Assembly (NCBI RefSeq): GCF_001411555.2
Contig: NC_049915.1
Coordinates: 16,692,640 to 16,756,639, forward strand
Reading direction: 5' to 3'
DNA: 64,000 bases
Origin: Juglans regia
Taxonomy: Eukaryota; Streptophyta; Magnoliopsida; Fagales; Juglandaceae
The notes under the pieces are model-generated. The model was given only the letters and a program-made list of their open reading frames with translations. It was not told where the DNA came from and searched no databases. This document shows, one piece after another, positions 10,591 through 23,759 of this stretch. The first letter of the stretch is position 1; each line of letters starts with the position of its first letter. A program made the translations under genes and the position numbers.

Positions 10591-13084
10591 AAAAGTTCAT
10601 GTGAAGCACACATCATGCACATCAGATTATACAGTCATAAGCATTAATTGTACTAGGTGATATTTCTGGCCAAAGCTGTTTCCTATGTGGGTGTCAATGG
10701 ATTCACATGATTAACCTAATATCAGTTGGATCTCTTTGTTTGCCTGTCATTATATATCCCATTTCCGCACGCTTCATAATGAAAAAGAACATATTTCCAA
10801 TTGATGATTGAACTACCTTTTCTGGGGTGCATTATTATTGTAATACTGTATATAATATATATATATATCAGTGGAAAGTTAATTATACTATATATCGCAG
10901 CTAGCTAAGCCTGATCATAAATAGTTCATGTCATGGAGATATTGGGGTGCAAAATGTTCCAGATAGGACAAGCAAAAGGTTATTAGGAACGCATCCACAC
11001 AGTCATGAGGATTTCAATGCGCACGATTTAGCCAAACAAGTCGCATGCATACTGATCTCTTTATAAGGAAAGGGTTCCCATGCATCTCATTGCCTTAGTT
11101 ATAATTACTTGTTTGTTTCACATTACCGACCTCCTGAATTATGTCGTCTCTAGCGGATCAAAATCATCTAGAGTTCGATCAACTTGTTTAGAGTGGTCGG
11201 GAGAGATCGATGAGTTTTACAACATTTATTATTATCTACGTACGCGAATCTCTTGGGCAATCTTTAATGTCGGGAAATAATATTATTGTGAAGCTCATTT
11301 TATCTCACTCATAGCCAGCATTAGGGTTCGGACAAGAAATCTAGGAGCTCTAAATCTGTCCCCGGCCAGCATTGTAAACCCACGTTTAATTGTACAATTC
11401 ACGATTGTAAATATCTTTTCTCATATATATAATATATATATATATCCAAGAGCTCATAGATCTTAATTGAGGTGTTTATTATAAGATTACCCTTTATAAA
11501 ACAGAAAAAATGAATATGTAAGTTTTATTGTTGATTCCATCCTCGATCTACAACTGGAATTTAGAAGAAGACATGATCAAGAAGAAAAGTGAAACATAAA
11601 AAAACATCATTATATATGTACCAATTATGAAAGTCGTGTGTATTTTGAGGGTTGGTAAGCAACGGGAAGAGAAGTTATTAGTGGTTTAATCATTCTTGTC
11701 AAGGTCACTAATTCACTTTATTACAAACGAAGAAAACTACAGTATATATAGACAAATTCATAGAATTAGAGAAAAAAAAGTTTTATATGAATTAAAAATG
11801 TATTAAGGATCGAAGATTATTTTCTTTATAGTTGGTTTGGAATTTGGGGAATCAAAATCGTCTAAAAAGAAAGACGATCAAGATTCCTGCAAGTTCTTAT
11901 TTGAATTTAATGATTTCAAATAAGAGAGATAAACATATGAAATGAGTCTAAATTTATATGCGCGTATAACAATTGATAAAGGCAAAATTAAACAGTATCC
12001 TAAATCCATTTTATATCATGTCTATCACTCTCCTACTTAAATTCAATAAATGAAATCTGACTAATTTGTTGAGTGAAACCAGGCTTTTGGGTTTGCTTTA
12101 TTTTTCGAAGGACAAGATCAGTGTGATGCTGCAGAAATTTTGCCCTAATTTTATCAGATTTCCACTAATGCAACTAAAAGGAATTAAGCCATCCATCATC
12201 ATGATGATTTATTTGTACATGAAATGAAGAAGAACAGAAAAAAGTGACACTTGATGATTAATGTTGTATTCACTATTTAGCCATTATAAACTATATATAT
12301 TCCCACTAATTAAGGATGTAAACTAGGATGTCTAGGGCCTCCTTGCTAGCTAGCTTAAATCATCATCATCAACTTTTGAAAGCAAGCAGAAGGACTAGTA
12401 CTTGAGTTGACCATTCCTTTTTTTTTTTTTTTTCACTTTTTTTTCACTAGTAATTCATGTTTTGGATTCATCTGCATTAATAAGGCTTCCATGCCTGCCT
12501 TATTGCTAGCTTATGATGATGATCTGGACATGTATATATAAGCATCTTCTATAGATTCTAAAGGTCTCTTGGTGTCTCTTTTTTTCCCCCACTTTTCAAT
12601 GGCTTAATCACTATGAAAATATGAATCATGCATGCATAAAAGCAACAAGCTAGCTTGCATGAGACCATGTGCTTTGGCACAGTTCTGGGGCATTGAATGG
12701 TTTTATTATGTTTCATGTAATTGAACATGAAATTTGAAGACTTACTTACCCAAAAAAGAGAAAAGAAATCATGTGAAGATGATGTTTGAAAAACAGTCAC
12801 TGTAAAAACGTTGAACATCGATCATTTCCCTTCTTTATTTTGATGATGGGCCATTCAAGTAATGATTAGTTTCCATTTGCAATTTTGGTGGTATTAATTA
12901 AGCTGATTATAAAGGGAATTAGCAGTACTTTTGAATTATATTGGTGGTGGAATATTTCATATTTTTCACCTCAATTACCCCTTTCATTATGCTTTATTTT
13001 GAAATTAAAATTAAATGCGATAACTACCTATAAGTAGAAATTAATCTTCCAAATTATAATTCTTAGAGCACTAATTCTATCATG
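10591..13084. other. intergenic, no gene recognised
   Basis: All open frames are short and lack codon structure. It holds (TA) microsatellites near 10855-10868 and 11425-11445, and poly-T near 12418-12434. No RNA gene or promoter could be supported. Confidence 0.5.
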
Positions 13085-13089
13085 ATCAT

Positions 13090-13335
13090 GAGACCTACGT
13101 ACAGTACTTCAAAAACATGATTTTGTTACAACATTAAGTCATATTGATCGATCGAGTGATTGTAAAATACAAAATGGATAAGATAAAAATACATTTCAAT
13201 CCTAAAATTCGAGTTCAACCCAAAATTATATTTCCAAAACAAAAACGTTCGAAATGTAAAAAATTGACTTTTTGGGTTGAAACAGCTCGAGTCGCCGCCA
13301 AAAAATACTCGAAAAAAGTGTTTTTTCTTGTAGTG
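13090..13335. mobile_element. orphan CACTA transposon end
   Basis: The block ends 'ttttttcttgtagtg' (13321-13335), which reads CACTACAAGAAAAAA on the minus strand, a typical CACTA terminus. The preceding 200 bp contain 'aacgttcgaaatg', like the subterminal motif at 5740-6219. No matching second end was found nearby. Confidence 0.5.
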
Positions 13336-14304
13336 CCAGATCCTTAAATAAAAAATGTATTTTATTCCCATAATTTTGGTTTTATTATTTTATTTAAATA
13401 CAAACCTTTTAAGTATTAATTAAGTTATCTACTACTTTCTTTTTCTTATGCTTGATTAATTAATGACTGATACACGCTCTATGTATCTTTCTGATCTCTT
13501 CCCAAAGTACTACAGCTAATTAAATCGAGTCCACCAAAACTTTCATGGAAAATGAAAGAGCATGTTTCTTCCTTCTCCCATTCTCAATTTATACATAATT
13601 TTAAAATATGCTTGAATCATATTGCACGTATATATTTTCTTTAATTTTTTATTAATATTAATGAAAGAGTTTTACTATGTATAAGTAAATTTACGTATCA
13701 ATCTGTATATTAATATTGTTATCTTCATATTCTAAATTTAAATTAATATTATTTTTAATAAAATTTATTTTCTGACCAATCATATTAAATGAGTGCGCGT
13801 ATTAATGCACAGAATCATTTACAATTAAATTTTTTCTTAACGAAATATTCGTTTGATCAAGATTTTCAAGAATCTAATGATTCAATTTATATATGAGTGA
13901 TTCAACAACTTGAATAATTGGATGCATTGAATTGGTACTTGTTAGATTTCGATTTTCGAACCTTTGATTTTTCTAAGGCTTTCCTGATCTCCTCTTATTA
14001 AAAAATTGATTCCCGATTCTAATCTAATCATCCACTTTTCACGTGCAATATTAAACAATCTTAACTTTGAGAGAGAGAGAGAGAGAGATCAGAGAGAGAA
14101 GATATGGTGAAAGGGATGAAAAACAAGTCATAATGAACAAAAGAGATAAGATAATGGAAAGGCTGGATTCTCCAGAGATCCCTTTCCAAGTGTCAATGAA
14201 ATTGTAATGGGAATCTCAACCCGGAATAAAACAAGCACACAGGCACAGTACTTGTCCAGCTTTATATTTCTATGCATGTAATAAGAACTATAACCAATAT
14301 CATG

Positions 14305-14365
<61 letters not shown>

Positions 14366-14715
14366 CCTCCTGGCTAGCTTGGCAGTGAAGGCCCTAATAC
14401 AGACGTGACAAAGCCACAAAGCATTGTCTTGGAGACGGCCGACCCAACACAAGTTAGTGGGAGACAATCTAAACTTTAGCCACAACTCTTTCTTCCTCTC
14501 CCACACTAAAGCTTTTGCATCCACTTGAAAAAAGACAACACTGACGTTGCTTGCCTTTCCTTTTCCTAAATTTAGTGCTTTTTTTCCCCTCTCTCTCTCT
14601 CTCTCCTGCATACATCGATCGCATCCCCTAAGCCAGTTTTAAAGCAATTTCCCCTGCAACTGCGTGCATACATATGTTATATTCTCCTAGAGATGCGTGT
14701 TCAAAGATAAAATTT
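13336..14715. other. intergenic with GA microsatellites
   Basis: No gene recognised. It contains a short GA run at 14071-14088, the long (GA)28 run listed separately, and a CT run at 14590-14606. The CT and GA tracts make long open frames of Ser-Leu or Arg-Glu that are not genes. Confidence 0.5.
14308..14364. repeat. (GA)28 microsatellite
   Basis: Uninterrupted GA dinucleotides over 57 bp, the longest GA tract in the window. Likely polymorphic in length. Confidence 0.95.
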
Positions 14716-14721
14716 TTTGAA

Positions 14722-14905
14722 GATAAATACTCTAGCATGGCCAACTAAGTGATTACATAAAAATAATCGCATGAACTGATATGGTTTGATATAATTTATC
14801 AGATTATAAAATTATTTTTATTGTAAAATAAATCTGACTGATCACATAAAAATACGTCAATTTATAAGATTACTTTTGTGTAATCCTCATTTTTGAATGA
14901 TTATA
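14722..14905. repeat. palindromic MITE, copy 1
   Basis: Member of a hairpin-forming MITE family present at least six times in the window. Shared arms read 'acaaattgacgtgattt' and its complement, around the core 'ttataaaattatttttattgtaaaataaatct'. Non-coding. See the copy at 19130 for the clearest arms. Confidence 0.65.
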
Positions 14906-15256
14906 ACTAATAAATGAAATCTATTTTCCGTTCACCTTTTATTAGTCCTATATATTGCTCAGAAAGTTTTGGTTTGATAATAATTTATTACAATACGATA
15001 CATATAATATTTTTTCCACCCAATTTATTTTCAATGCACTAGTGTATTAATTATAAATAGACGTACGGTCGTGTATTTACCAGGAATTAATAAGAACAAA
15101 AATGTTTTGTTTTAGAGGAAATAATCCTTTTAAGAAATGGATTAATAATTAATAAAATAGATTTTTTTTTTCTAATTTTAAGAAAGTGAGGTACATGCAT
15201 GCAGTAACTTTTGGCTTTCTCCCTCACAAAAGTTTGCTTTTTATGTTTTATGTATG

Positions 15257-15297
<41 letters not shown>

Positions 15298-15717
15298 ATA
15301 CACACGCAAGCAATTAATTAAAGATATATAAAAAAAAAAGTAGGTTCAAAAGATCAGGTTAAAAAATATTCACCAAAGAACATTAATTGACAAAAAAAAA
15401 AACAAACAAAATGAAAAGGAATAGACAATGGGATCCATGTGATCAGTGGTCCAGGACCCATGCATGGTCCCATTGTCTTCATTGCCAAAGAAAATAGCAG
15501 TTTTTTCAAAGAATATTAATGTTATATATATATATATATATGCATGGGTTGGGGTGCAAATTAATATTCATTATAAAGTGGACTACTGTGAAGTACTTTG
15601 TACATTAACATTCGGCAAGCTTTTGACATTGTAGTACACTAGGGTGCACTTCTCTTGATTGGAATGGATCCAGCAACCAATTAAGAAATTCTGCATAATT
15701 TATATGTAAAAGTATGT

Positions 15718-15771
<54 letters not shown>

Positions 15772-17321
15772 TCCCTTTTATTCACGGATTGCTAGCTAGA
15801 GGCCGGGAGACTATGATGATCTCTTATAAGAGTAGTGCTCATGATCTATTTACAATTTTACATACAAGATTTATTTCGTCAGTTTTATTTTGAAATTCAA
15901 ATTTTGAATTGCAAATTTCGTATATAATTTTTAGAATATCAATAACTAAGATGTAGAAAAGTATGTTTTTCATAAATTTTTCTTAGGTGTGCAACTAGCA
16001 TTTTTCCTGATCTTATACTTTAGATTTCTCAAGATCTAGATTTGAAAAGTAAATTTGGATATGGATCATCTAATTAAGGAGCTTGGATGATCTACAAAAT
16101 CACTCATGAATTAATGTCACTGAAGTAATAGATCTAGATCAAGTACGTACTTAAGGATCGATAGTACGTAACATGAAGTACTTGTACGTACGTAGTAGTA
16201 GTAGATCGATCGATCGATCATAGAGTTAGGTAAGCATGAGATGGGTGGTGGAGGTAGTAGGGGGCAGAAGAAAATGAGATCAAGGCCGCAGGCATGATCA
16301 TGATAAATAGGTGGGGAAATTATTAAGACACAGAAAATTAAATAAATAAATAAATAATCCTTAATTAATGTACTAGATAGCACTTTGCAGGCAGAATAAA
16401 AGGCCGGAAAAGATCGATCGTCGACGAGGAGTTCCGCATGATAAATTTGACTCTTTAATTCGTGGGTACGTACTTTAATTTTCTCTAAGAGTTTGACAAA
16501 TTAAATAAGTTTAATATTATATTATATGATATGACTCAACTATACGACAAAATTGAATCCAATATTATATATATTATAATTGCTAATTAACCAATCTCTT
16601 TTTATTCCCTCGTACGTACGTCTTGATTCGATCGATCGTGTTTTAATTAGCATGTAAATGTGTAGATCATGATGTATGTACACACAATCAGATTTCAACT
16701 TTATTATGCCGTATCACATGATGATATTCAAATTAATGTCCATTAATATAAGAATTTTCACTACATTAATGTCAAAAAGTACATGTAAATATTATAATGT
16801 CATGTCGTATATTTTCTATTCTTCGAATTAAAGGGTTTCACTAGATATTGCCAAACCCAATCATAAACTTTTTTTTTATATGTCTTGTCTTGGGGTTCGT
16901 AAAGGTGGGGTACTTAGGTAGATTAATTTGAGAACTGTTATGATGATAAAAAAAAAAAATTATGACTTTTTTCTTTTTTTTGGATTTTTGTTAAATTTGT
17001 TTTTATTTGTGTTCTATTTTTTCACGAAATCTAGATATATGTTTATATGAAAAGAGTTTTTGATAAATGGTTTTTTTTTTTTCCCTAGGTTTAGAAAGAT
17101 GTTAATTGGGTTGAAGTACTTGAAAATTTTGAGGGAAAAAAAAAAGATAATTAACTATAACGACTGAACATTATTTTTTAACTAATTATTGAAAGAAAAA
17201 TATTAATTTTAGCTGATATATTTGGAGGGTGTCTTTTATACACCTAACAATTGATTTTTAGATTAAAAAAACAATTTAAAATTCAAATCCTTAATCTTTT
17301 CTCTCAAATTATCAATTCTTG

Positions 17322-17363
<42 letters not shown>

Positions 17364-17895
17364 ACTAATAAACGAATTAGATCTAAATATTCAATTCATT
17401 ATAAAATCAATCAAAACAAAACTTAACACTCACTAATCTAGCCTACTCATGGCTCTGTTGTATTTCGTAACACATACCCTTGATCCAACCTTGTACCCCT
17501 CTTGCCCTAACACGCTCTTCTGGCAAAAAAGGTCTGACAGATGCGATATATATAATAGATATATATCTATCTATCTTATCCAATAATTGAACATGCACCC
17601 ACTTTTTTTTTTTTTTGTTGGAGCAAAAACATGCACCCACTTGATGTGTGACTGGTTGTAGAGTACTAGTTAATTTGAACGTAGCATTCTCTGATCATGA
17701 CTAATTGGATCATAGAGTTAGATAGAAAATAAGTGGAACTGTCTCGAATATTTACAATTTAAAATTGCGTGATATTTATTGACATGATTTTTTAAATCAC
17801 TTCAAACTTAGATTATCAAATTTATGGATATTGAACATAGTAATAGCAAGATCATTACATGACTTAACAAGAGCAAAACTCATATTTCGAGAATT
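14906..17895. other. intergenic with TA microsatellites
   Basis: No gene recognised over 3 kb. TA runs occur at 15260-15288, 15523-15540, 15722-15768 (about 24 units) and 17331-17356. GATC-rich palindromic runs occur near 16205-16220. Confidence 0.55.
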
Positions 17896-17899
17896 ATAT

Positions 17900-18100
17900 A
17901 TGTTAGAGAATTGATAAATTCACAAAGAGATTTCATAAAAATAAATTTATAAATTGATATGGCTTCATGTGATAACTTAAATTTATTTTACAATAAAAAT
18001 AACTTTATCGATTTGATATACAACAATATCAAAAAATGTCAATTTATGAATTTATTTTTAAAAAATTTTTTGTACTACTAAAGTATTTCTCTCAATGTTA
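17900..18100. repeat. palindromic MITE, copy 2
   Basis: Diverged member of the hairpin MITE family. It has 'agagatttcataaaaataaatttataaattgatatgg' type arms and the 'ttattttacaataaaaataa' core. Confidence 0.55.
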
Positions 18101-18395
18101 TAGATCGATTTGTACAACACGCAACTAGCTAGCAGGCCAGAGTTGTCTGATCACAATCCCACAAAAACTTAATGATAGGAAGTAGGGCTTGTTTTATGGT
18201 GGAGGACAATGGAAAAGAAAGCTAACTAATGATAACTAAGTTTTGTCCTTTTCTTTGATCTCCATTTTAACCGTTACATATATGTATATAAAGATCAGTT
18301 TATTTTCCCCGTCGGCCACTCAGGTCACATCTTCCCTTTCGTTATTATCAAGGTTCTTTATTCATGGTGCATGTTGCTAGCCATGCTGGAAACCC

Positions 18396-18405
18396 TTAAC
18401 CTCTA

Positions 18406-18440
<35 letters not shown>

Positions 18441-18442
18441 TA
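18396..18442. repeat. TA microsatellite
   Basis: Runs of TA with a CA interruption. A second TA run lies at 18708-18726. The open frames across this area are artefacts of the repeat. Confidence 0.85.
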
Positions 18443-19129
18443 TAGTACTAAGAAGAATCATTTCACACACAACTTTTCTTGTTGGTGCAATGCATAGCAG
18501 AATATCGAATGATAATTCTTCTGCATTTTTAGTTTTTCCTCTTCTTACATCCATTCCTATTTGATATTCTAATGATCTGCCAGTACTACTACTACAAGAT
18601 TCATTGTCCACGCGTGATGGAACTAGAAGTAGTACTACTAGATCAAGTTCAATATTGATTCTTTTTGTTCGAAAAACTTGCATATATATCTTCATTATTA
18701 TCATGAAATATATATATATATATATAATACTTTGACTTGATTGATGTGAACCATTCATGATAGTGATGAGATTTCATGTCTTTATTTGCATCATGTTGAT
18801 CTCAGCTTGCAGGCAGTGAATGTGTGTCGTGTGTCTCAAATCAAAGAGTTTTAGCTGTTTGTCCATCAGGTAGTACCTGGAGCTGGGGGATCAGAGGCGC
18901 CACTACTACACAATGCTAGCTATCATTCATGATTGTTTTGAACTTCTTTTCCACAAAGCCACCTGCATTTCCATGGTCATGCTAGGATTTGATAGATGAA
19001 TGAGTCAAATACTATATGAGCTTCATAGCCGGGATTCCTGAAAACTTTTGTGCCTGTTGATGTCACGAGAAGAACTGCGCGGCGCTTGTCTATATCTTGT
19101 GAACAAGTTTTGCGTATGAAAGGAAAATA

Positions 19130-19322
19130 TTATACAGAAATACTCTAGCTAGCCACAAAGAGATTATACAAAAGTAATTTCACAAATTGACGTGATTTGA
19201 TGTGGTTCGTCAGATTATAAAATTATTTTTATTGTAAAATAAATCTAACAAATTAGATAAAATCACGTCAGTTTGTAATATTATTTTTGTGTAACTTTTT
19301 TGTAGATGTAGCAATACTTTTA
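19130..19322. repeat. palindromic MITE, copy 3 (best arms)
   Basis: The left arm reads 'aaagagattatacaaaagtaatttcacaaattgacgtgattt' in pieces. The right arm is its imperfect reverse complement, ending '...tcacgtcagtttgtaatattatttttgtgtaac'. The whole would fold into a long hairpin around an AT-rich loop. It is close in sequence to copies at 14722, 31598, 34488 and 35135. Confidence 0.7.
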
Positions 19323-19352
19323 TTTACTGTACTTATTTACTGGCAGTTTTGC

Positions 19353-19500
19353 CACTACAAGAAAATTGCTTATTAATTGTGATCAGTTATTTTTAACGAA
19401 AATGATTTCATGCCAAAATCAGTCCTTTTCTATACCAAATAGTCATTATTGTCCAAATAATCCGTCACAAATGCTAGCTAGCTTATTTTTCTTAATCCGG
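19353..19500 (+). mobile_element. orphan CACTA transposon end
   Basis: Starts with 'cactacaagaaaattgc' at 19353, a typical CACTA terminus. Within it is 'ccgtcacaaatgc', like the 'ccgtcaca' subterminal motif at 6060-6190. No second end was found. The right border is arbitrary. Confidence 0.45.
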
Positions 19501-21540
19501 CATGCATGCATGCCGCTCATTGGTAACAATCGGTTGAAATATTTTCCTAAAAAACATAAATAACTTGAAATTGATCAACCTGATGAAAATATTAAGGCCA
19601 GAAAGTCGAAGCAAAAATAAGTGAGAAATTAATATGAAGAAGTTTCCACAATGCATGCATGAACTTTGTCATTAATATTAAACACTTAAAAAAGTAGCTA
19701 GGGTTTATACAGTAAACGTAGAATAAATAATCAGAAGTACTGATTCTAATTAAGTTAGCCGTATATTATATCCAGAAGAATATTGATAATAATTGTAATA
19801 AATACCAATTCAGTTTCTGAAGAGCAATGGAGAGGCATCTTGACCAGATAGCAGCTGGTTGTCTTGAGTATATATGCTGATTATCATGCAGGCCGGCAGG
19901 CAATTATAGGCATAGAGGAGGAAAAGTACTCTAAGAGGCAAATGGGCAGAATAATGAAACTCATGACGTACAAATAATCCATAGTGCATGCTGACAGCTT
20001 TGCCAATATTGCATGCTCAGTAGGCACGCCCTAGAAAACAAAGACCCATACAATACGACAAGTACCTAATATTAATCAAGCTCCTGAAAGAAATCTAGCT
20101 AGCTACGTCTTGCGTGAGCCTTTGTGCGTGGGGGCTATGATCACATGCATTTAAGCACGTGCTAGCTTAAAGCTTATTAATTTAGTGATCATGCTCAAGA
20201 TCATGTACAACCATCAGTACTAGTACTAAACACATCATGCTTATTTTAAGTATTATTATAGGTACGCAAGCATGATATATACTATATATATATGGGCATG
20301 GCTACGTACAAGTTTTTATTTATTTATTTATTTTTTATACAAGGATCGAGAGTTTGAACCTGGTTCTCCCATTTGGAGATCAGACCTAACGCCATTTGAT
20401 TCAGAGGACCTTGGCAAGCATGGCTACAAGTTGATCATTCTCAATTCATTTCACATTGAAATTAATCTGATCAATTACTACATGCAAGTTGATCGCTTTA
20501 CCAAGTTTACCTTGTGCATGTAGAAACTGAAAAAAAAAAAAAAAAAAAGGATGGCGGGTGTTGAAGATTTTGGGGAGTAGAAGCCCCTACCATCAAGAAC
20601 CAAAATGCAAAAGAATATATAGGTTTTAATCAAGTTTTCTTATATATAATCAACATCGTTATTACAAGTGAAGCATAAGAGATCAAATAAGCAGCTTTCT
20701 TATAATGTGCAAAGTCCTTTTTCAATACTATGGAACCAGGGTGAATGAATTTGGTGAAAAAAAATGAGATCAAGTGCTTCCTCTTAGGGAGGCAACGACG
20801 ATTTTGCCAAATCATGCACACAAATTAACAAGTTTACTATATGAAATATTATAATATTTTCATATAACTAGTACTATTATTCTAAAGTTTCTACACTTTA
20901 TACTGTTTACGTGGCATAATTTGATTTGAAAGATAGATTTTAAAATTTGAATTTTACAAATCAAATTTTACCATTTAAATGATATACGTGGATGGTCATG
21001 TGCTCTACGTACCATGACTTAAGAATAGAATATAATTCATTCTAATGTAGATGCATTTTTTTAAAAGAGTTGTAAATAATTGGATCAACATGAGCTGAAT
21101 TTGAATGTGTGCGCATGAGCCATGCTGCCAAATCTTGTGCACAAGAGTTGTCTCGATGAGAGTTTTATGCAGCTGATCTTCTTTGTTAGTTGAGAATTTT
21201 GGGAATGCGATACTGCTAAAAGAGCTGCTAGGACTTCACCTGCGGCTGAATTTAAGGTGGTTAGGCAGTGTTGACTAAGTGTGGAGGGTTTATCTGTTGC
21301 TGTTTAGATATATAGTAGCAATATAAGAGCAATTTTCTCTTGTTGCCAATCACAACTGATCTCTCACAACGGTCATGTAAGTTTGCTTCAAAATGATTTT
21401 GGAAAACAACAAAGCAAACTAGAACAAGCAAGAAGTTAAAGGAGTAATTAAAGGGAGGATAAAAAATTCATGTGCTATAATGCTCTTTATTTAAAATGGA
21501 TGTTTTAGCTTTTGAAAATTTTGTAGGTCAAAACTTTTAA
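19501..21540. other. intergenic, no gene recognised
   Basis: The area has an A18 run at 20531-20548. A small tRNA-like stretch lies at 20340-20420: its minus strand carries 'ggttcaaactctc', like an RNA polymerase III B box, but no A box or tail could be made out. Nothing else is supported. Confidence 0.45.
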
Positions 21541-21544
21541 CTTA

Positions 21545-21930
21545 TAAGGAAAAAAAATGATATCAATCACATGATACAAAAATTTATATGGTTCGGCAAC
21601 GTGCATACGTTCACGGAGTTGCAGAGGATTTATATCTTGAGAAATGTCAAAAATACATTATGGGGAGAAATTACAATGTTCTAAATAGCCATACCGTTAG
21701 TAATAAACATATATATTGGGTTACACAGTGGAAGTCCTAATTTTTCAATCATGCATTATTCGTTTGAACGAGCCTCGAGCGAACTCTCTACCTGAGCTTA
21801 TTAGCTCTAGCAAACTTTCTATCTGGTGTTTCTTACGTCACACAAAAATTTTCTAGGGGTGAAACCCCCACAAGGCTTAGGCGAAATCTGGTTGCCACAA
21901 GAATAAATTAGACTCCACAAACTCAACAAA
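21545..21930 (-). mobile_element. LTR retrotransposon remnant (LTR piece)
   Basis: The stretch contains phrases I associate with plant LTRs ('atggttcggcaacgtgcatacgttcacggagttgcagag' in pieces, and 'cctcgagcgaactctctacctgagctt'). The second motif resembles the 'ctcgagtgaag' repeats in the copia-type LTR at 6770-7370. No coding part, primer site or second LTR was seen. Strand and borders are tentative. Confidence 0.35.
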
Positions 21931-22984
21931 AATGCAATCTACATTTTATATATATATTTTCAAGAGTCAAAGGGAGTTAATTTAAATTATAGGGGACAAA
22001 AATTAGAGTTTTTTAAATAAATATTTCACAGAGGGATCACAAAAGGGATGGTGAGTTTTCATAATTTTTGGGGGACCTGGCCTGTGTATGGCTTTCTCAT
22101 GAGCCTCTGCTCTCTCCCCGGCCACCAACGTCCGTCTTGTATCGATATCCGACCTAGCTTCCATTACTACTAATGATATTGATATTAGTCTCAACACATG
22201 AACCAAAATACTTTATATATGGTGTTTATAAAGTATTAATGTGGCCATTGAAAATATTGTGAAAAACACAAGCAAGATGTGTGATTTTTAGTCGAAAGTT
22301 TTGTTAATTGAGATATTAAAAAATGCTTTGATATTTAAAAGATTTAAATATCTTTAAAACCAAATTAAAACAAGTCTCAATTATAATATTTAATGAGAAT
22401 ATTCCCCATATATACTCTCGAAAAAATAGAAAAATAAAATAATGGAAGTACTTAATTAAAAAGATATAATGTATTGAATGACCAATAGGAAGAGACCTTC
22501 CTCTATATAACCTTTTTTTTATTTTTGGTAATTCATAAGAGTTCAAAAGGATGTCATCCAAAGCACCAAACATAGACCAACAGTGAAAAGGAAAGTTGTC
22601 AAGAAAAGGCATTGTGTAACTAAAAAAGAATGAGAGGGACGGGAGAAAAATAAAAAGGAAGAGAAACTTTGGATTGTGACCTTTGTCCCCCAATATTCCA
22701 AAGAGGTCTAAATCAAATCAAACCCCATCTTATAATGGAGGGTCCCTTTCTGCACTATCTGCTTAATTTACCTTCTGAAAACCATAGCATTCATAATATA
22801 GCCCTCAAAAACCTCCCTAAATCCCTCAATATTTCTTTCTTATCAATTAGCTAGAAGGCCCAAGTAATCTTCATAAAAAGTAATGCTTATATATGGGATT
22901 AGATATAACTGGAATCAACTTTCTCAACTTTTGACTTATTGGTTAACAAGTTGTGAACGAAGAAACAGGTCTTCAAATTTGATT
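21931..22984. other. intergenic, no gene recognised
   Basis: A 125-codon minus-strand frame (22316-22693) exists but is rich in Phe, Ile and Leu as expected from AT-rich random sequence. It has no recognisable domain, so I do not call it. Confidence 0.5.
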
Positions 22985-23096
22985 AGGGCTCGTTTAGATA
23001 GTGAGAGATGAGATGAGAAACGGGTCTTCAAAATTTAAAAAAGTTGTAATGATGAGATGAAACCATCTCTATATCCAAATAGAGCCTAAATTTACC
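22985..23096. repeat. short MITE copy (GTTTAGATAGTGAGAGATGAG)
   Basis: The ends 'ggctcgtttagatagtgaga' and 'tctctatatccaaatagagcc' form the terminal inverted repeats. The copy is internally deleted compared with those at 30481 and 35757. Confidence 0.65.
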
Positions 23097-23534
23097 TAAC
23101 CCAAAACTCTGATTAGGTACAAGTTTGCATGTATCATTAGTAAATTGTGGTAGGAAAAAACCAATTTGCGAGTCTGCTTATTGACACAACAATTATATAT
23201 ATACCACATAATTGATGTAGAAACTTACCAAATACAGTAAGTACTAGTGCTGTGTATGTTTACATGTCAATTTGTAAATAGCAAAACTCAGTAAAGAAAC
23301 AAAATGGTCAAAGAAAAGAAAGCTTGAAACCTTCAGCTAGCATTCATGCATTCAAGTAGAGCATTAGACAATTATAACATGAGGGCATCATTACATCCAC
23401 TCACTAATTTCCTTTCCTCCTTCCCTTTTTCTTTTCCTTTTTCTTCTTTCTTTTCTGTTGCTTTTTCTGAAAGGCTAAATTCTAGGAAGGGAACAGAAGG
23501 AAATTCTGGTTTATAATTAACTAAAGCAACATTT

Positions 23535-23565
<31 letters not shown>

Positions 23566-23759
23566 AATTGACTACAAACATGATTTTACAATTTTACTAC
23601 CAAGACATGAATTCAAAAGAAACGATTCATCATTCTCCGATCCTATTCCTCATTATGCTTTTGATTTTGATCATCATCTGTCAGGCTTTTCATTCAACTA
23701 CATTGGCCTGCTTGAGCTTTCATGGATGCATGCCCTGTTCTCTTATGATTTCCACCGAT

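Noticed and set aside
14300..14611. 103-codon open frame ending in Ser-Leu repeats
   Set aside because: The repeat part is the (GA)28 microsatellite read in reverse, and the rest resembles no protein.
18396..18758. 120-codon open frame on the minus strand
   Set aside because: It is built across two TA microsatellites that code for Ile-Tyr repeats, with no recognisable middle part.
20340..20420. possible tRNA gene or SINE (B-box-like 'ggttcaaactctc' on the minus strand)
   Set aside because: No A box at the right distance, no cloverleaf stems and no A-rich tail. Left as a note only.
22316..22693. 125-codon open frame on the minus strand
   Set aside because: Composition is Phe/Ile/Leu/Lys as expected from AT-rich random sequence. 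No domain, no splice partners and no homologous feel.
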